Shown: in pieces, positions 5,623-6,106 of the stretch
Layout of the letters: every line of letters begins with the position of its first letter
How positions within the stretch are numbered: position 1 is the stretch's first letter
Origin: an uncultured Treponema sp.
GTDB taxonomy: Bacteria > Spirochaetota > Spirochaetia > Treponematales > Treponemataceae
DNA length: 6,106 bases
NCBI GenBank assembly: GCA_905373565.1
Contig: CAJPTT010000154.1
Span: 1 to 6,106 of the forward strand
Direction: 5' to 3'
Position numbers and translations under genes: made by a program
Notes under the pieces: generated by a model
What the model was told of the DNA's origin: nothing
Databases searched by the model: none
The model's input: the letters and a program-made list of their open reading frames with translations, nothing else

Positions 5623-5821
5623 ATCGACGAAGAAAAAACTCGTTTCTTTGTAAAAATTTCTAAAAAAAGTGATTTTCAGCAGTTTTTTTAAGCCAAAATC
5701 GCAACAAAGACATATAACAAAGATAAGAAGTAATGCGACGGGGCAAGACGTGCGGGAAGCAAAGAAACTTTTGCAGAACGTCATTAGTAATGTTCTAACG
5801 GCACCGGCCGAGCGCGCTTAA
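5579..5821 (+). pseudogene. Possible broken small gene just upstream of recA
   Basis: One reading frame runs from ATG 5579 to TAA 5819-5821 and is interrupted only by TAA at 5651-5653. The first part gives 24 residues and the second part 55. The last 29 codons (5735-5818) are G+C-richer and read like real protein, with an amphipathic stretch DVREAKKLLQNVISNVL and the end TAPAERA, whereas the codons before them are A/T-driven and lysine-rich. The stop lies 16 bases before recA. No good ribosome binding site precedes ATG 5579, and the only start after the internal stop that would keep most of the second part is GTG 5669, also without one. It may be the remnant of a gene once in an operon with recA, a short unannotated gene, or chance. 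I do not recognise the sequence. Confidence 0.3.
5775..5796 (+). promoter_or_regulatory. Hairpin shortly before the recA ribosome binding site
   Basis: AGAACGT (5775-5781) can pair with ATGTTCT (5790-5796) over seven positions, one a G-U pair, around an eight-base loop. It lies 29 bases before the recA ribosome binding site. It could be a leader hairpin or a protein site with GAAC/GTTC arms. The spacing of the arms does not fit the Bacillus-type LexA box (GAAC-N4-GTTC), so I do not call it an SOS operator. Confidence 0.35.
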
Positions 5822-5837
5822 TTATGGAGGCACAAAG

Positions 5838-6106
5838 ATGGCAAAAACAAAATCGGAAATAAATCAGGTAACCAATATTACCGATGCTGATGAAAAACTC
5901 AAAGCATTGGAAGCTGCGCGCCTGCAAATTGAAAAACAATTCGGACAAGGGTCGATCATGAAGCTCGGTTCAAAGACCGAGACGAGCGGTATCGAAGTAA
6001 TCCCGTCAGGGAGTATCTTGCTTGACGAAGCGCTCGGTATCGGCGGTTATCCGCGCGGTAGAATTATCGAAATATTCGGTCCGGAGTCGTCGGGAAAAAC
6101 CACGCT
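5838..6106 (+). CDS. recA: RecA recombinase, N-terminal part (cut by window end)
   Basis: The first 89 codons of the DNA recombination and repair ATPase that coats single-stranded DNA and carries out strand exchange. Visible landmarks are the N-terminal helix region I-E-K-Q-F-G-x-G-S-I-M-K-L-G (31-44), the I-P-S-G-S-I-L-L-D-E-A-L-G-I-G-G-Y-P-R-G-R segment (55-75) and Walker A GPESSGKT (81-88). The Walker A lies about 15 residues later than in E. coli RecA because of a longer N-terminal tail rich in polar residues, which fits treponemal RecA proteins. GGAGG at 5826-5830, seven bases before the ATG, fixes the start. The gene continues beyond the right edge. Confidence 0.97.
   Translation, partial: MAKTKSEINQVTNITDADEKLKALEAARLQIEKQFGQGSIMKLGSKTETSGIEVIPSGSILLDEALGIGGYPRGRIIEIFGPESSGKTT

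Larger units (their letters stand above)
5468..5837 (+). other. Intergenic region upstream of recA
   Basis: The 370 bases between the ABC ATPase gene and recA are A+T-rich at first and become G+C-rich over the last hundred bases. They contain a nested inverted repeat (5567-5622), an all-A/T inverted repeat TAAAAAAA (5661-5668) with TTTTTTTA (5683-5690), a broken reading frame (5579-5821) and a hairpin (5775-5796). No convincing sigma-70 promoter for recA stands out; TATAAC at 5713-5718 is the best -10-like box but lacks a good -35. No clear intrinsic terminator for the ABC operon is seen either. Confidence 0.55.

Noticed and set aside
5661..5690. TAAAAAAA and TTTTTTTA inverted repeat as an intrinsic terminator
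   Set aside because: The stem is made of A-T pairs only, with a 14-base loop and no G+C core, so it would be too weak.
5548..5784. A 78-codon minus-strand open frame upstream of recA with a hydrophobic stretch
   Set aside because: It is phenylalanine- and cysteine-rich as expected from the complement of an A-rich strand, has no ribosome binding site and mirrors the plus-strand frame that looks more coding.
5733..5798. A 21-codon plus-strand frame starting ATG 5733, as a possible recA leader peptide
   Set aside because: The ribosome binding site is weak and the peptide looks random; the neighbouring frame reads better as protein.

Overview
The window most likely comes from a spirochaete of the genus Treponema, probably a host-associated (oral-type) species. 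This is an inference from three things: the start of RecA at the right edge, whose N-terminal tail is about 15 residues longer than that of E. coli; a surface lipoprotein sialidase built on Listeria-Bacteroides (InlB-type) repeats; and the mix of moderate-G+C genes with A+T-rich accessory DNA. Species cannot be settled from the sequence alone.

Layout from left to right: (1) positions 2-1076 hold the tail of an unrecognised gene overlapping by 17 bases a two-part GNAT acetyltransferase gene, both G+C-rich and read rightward. (2) Positions 1103-1714 hold a compact, visibly more A+T-rich toxin-antitoxin module: its own near-consensus promoter, a RelB/DinJ-type antitoxin and a YoeB-type mRNA interferase toxin whose catalytic residues are all present. 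(3) Positions 1792-4080 hold, on the minus strand, a complete sialidase lipoprotein: lipobox cysteine, four InlB-type repeats, then a sialidase domain with FRIP motif and three Asp boxes. Its true start is a GTG with a strong ribosome binding site. (4) A divergent intergenic region (4081-4390) carries a strong rightward promoter followed by a near-perfect inverted repeat at the predicted transcription start. It drives a DUF4418-like small membrane protein (4391-4777) and a LolD/MacB-type ABC ATPase (4802-5467). The permease expected for such an ATPase is absent from the window. (5) A 370-base gap (5468-5837) holds several inverted repeats and a reading frame broken by one TAA whose last 29 codons look like real coding sequence. 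(6) recA begins at 5838 and runs off the right edge.

How the genes relate: the toxin-antitoxin pair is a self-contained autoregulated unit. The sialidase stands alone, convergent with the toxin gene; it would free sialic acid from host glycans at the cell surface. The DUF4418-like protein and ABC ATPase form an operon that presumably works with a permease encoded elsewhere. recA is housekeeping. I see no CRISPR array, tRNA, rRNA, insertion sequence or phage gene, and nothing that amounts to a clearly new system. The items most worth a second look are the permease-less ABC/DUF4418 operon with its operator-like palindrome, the broken reading frame in front of recA, and the repeat-stalked sialidase.
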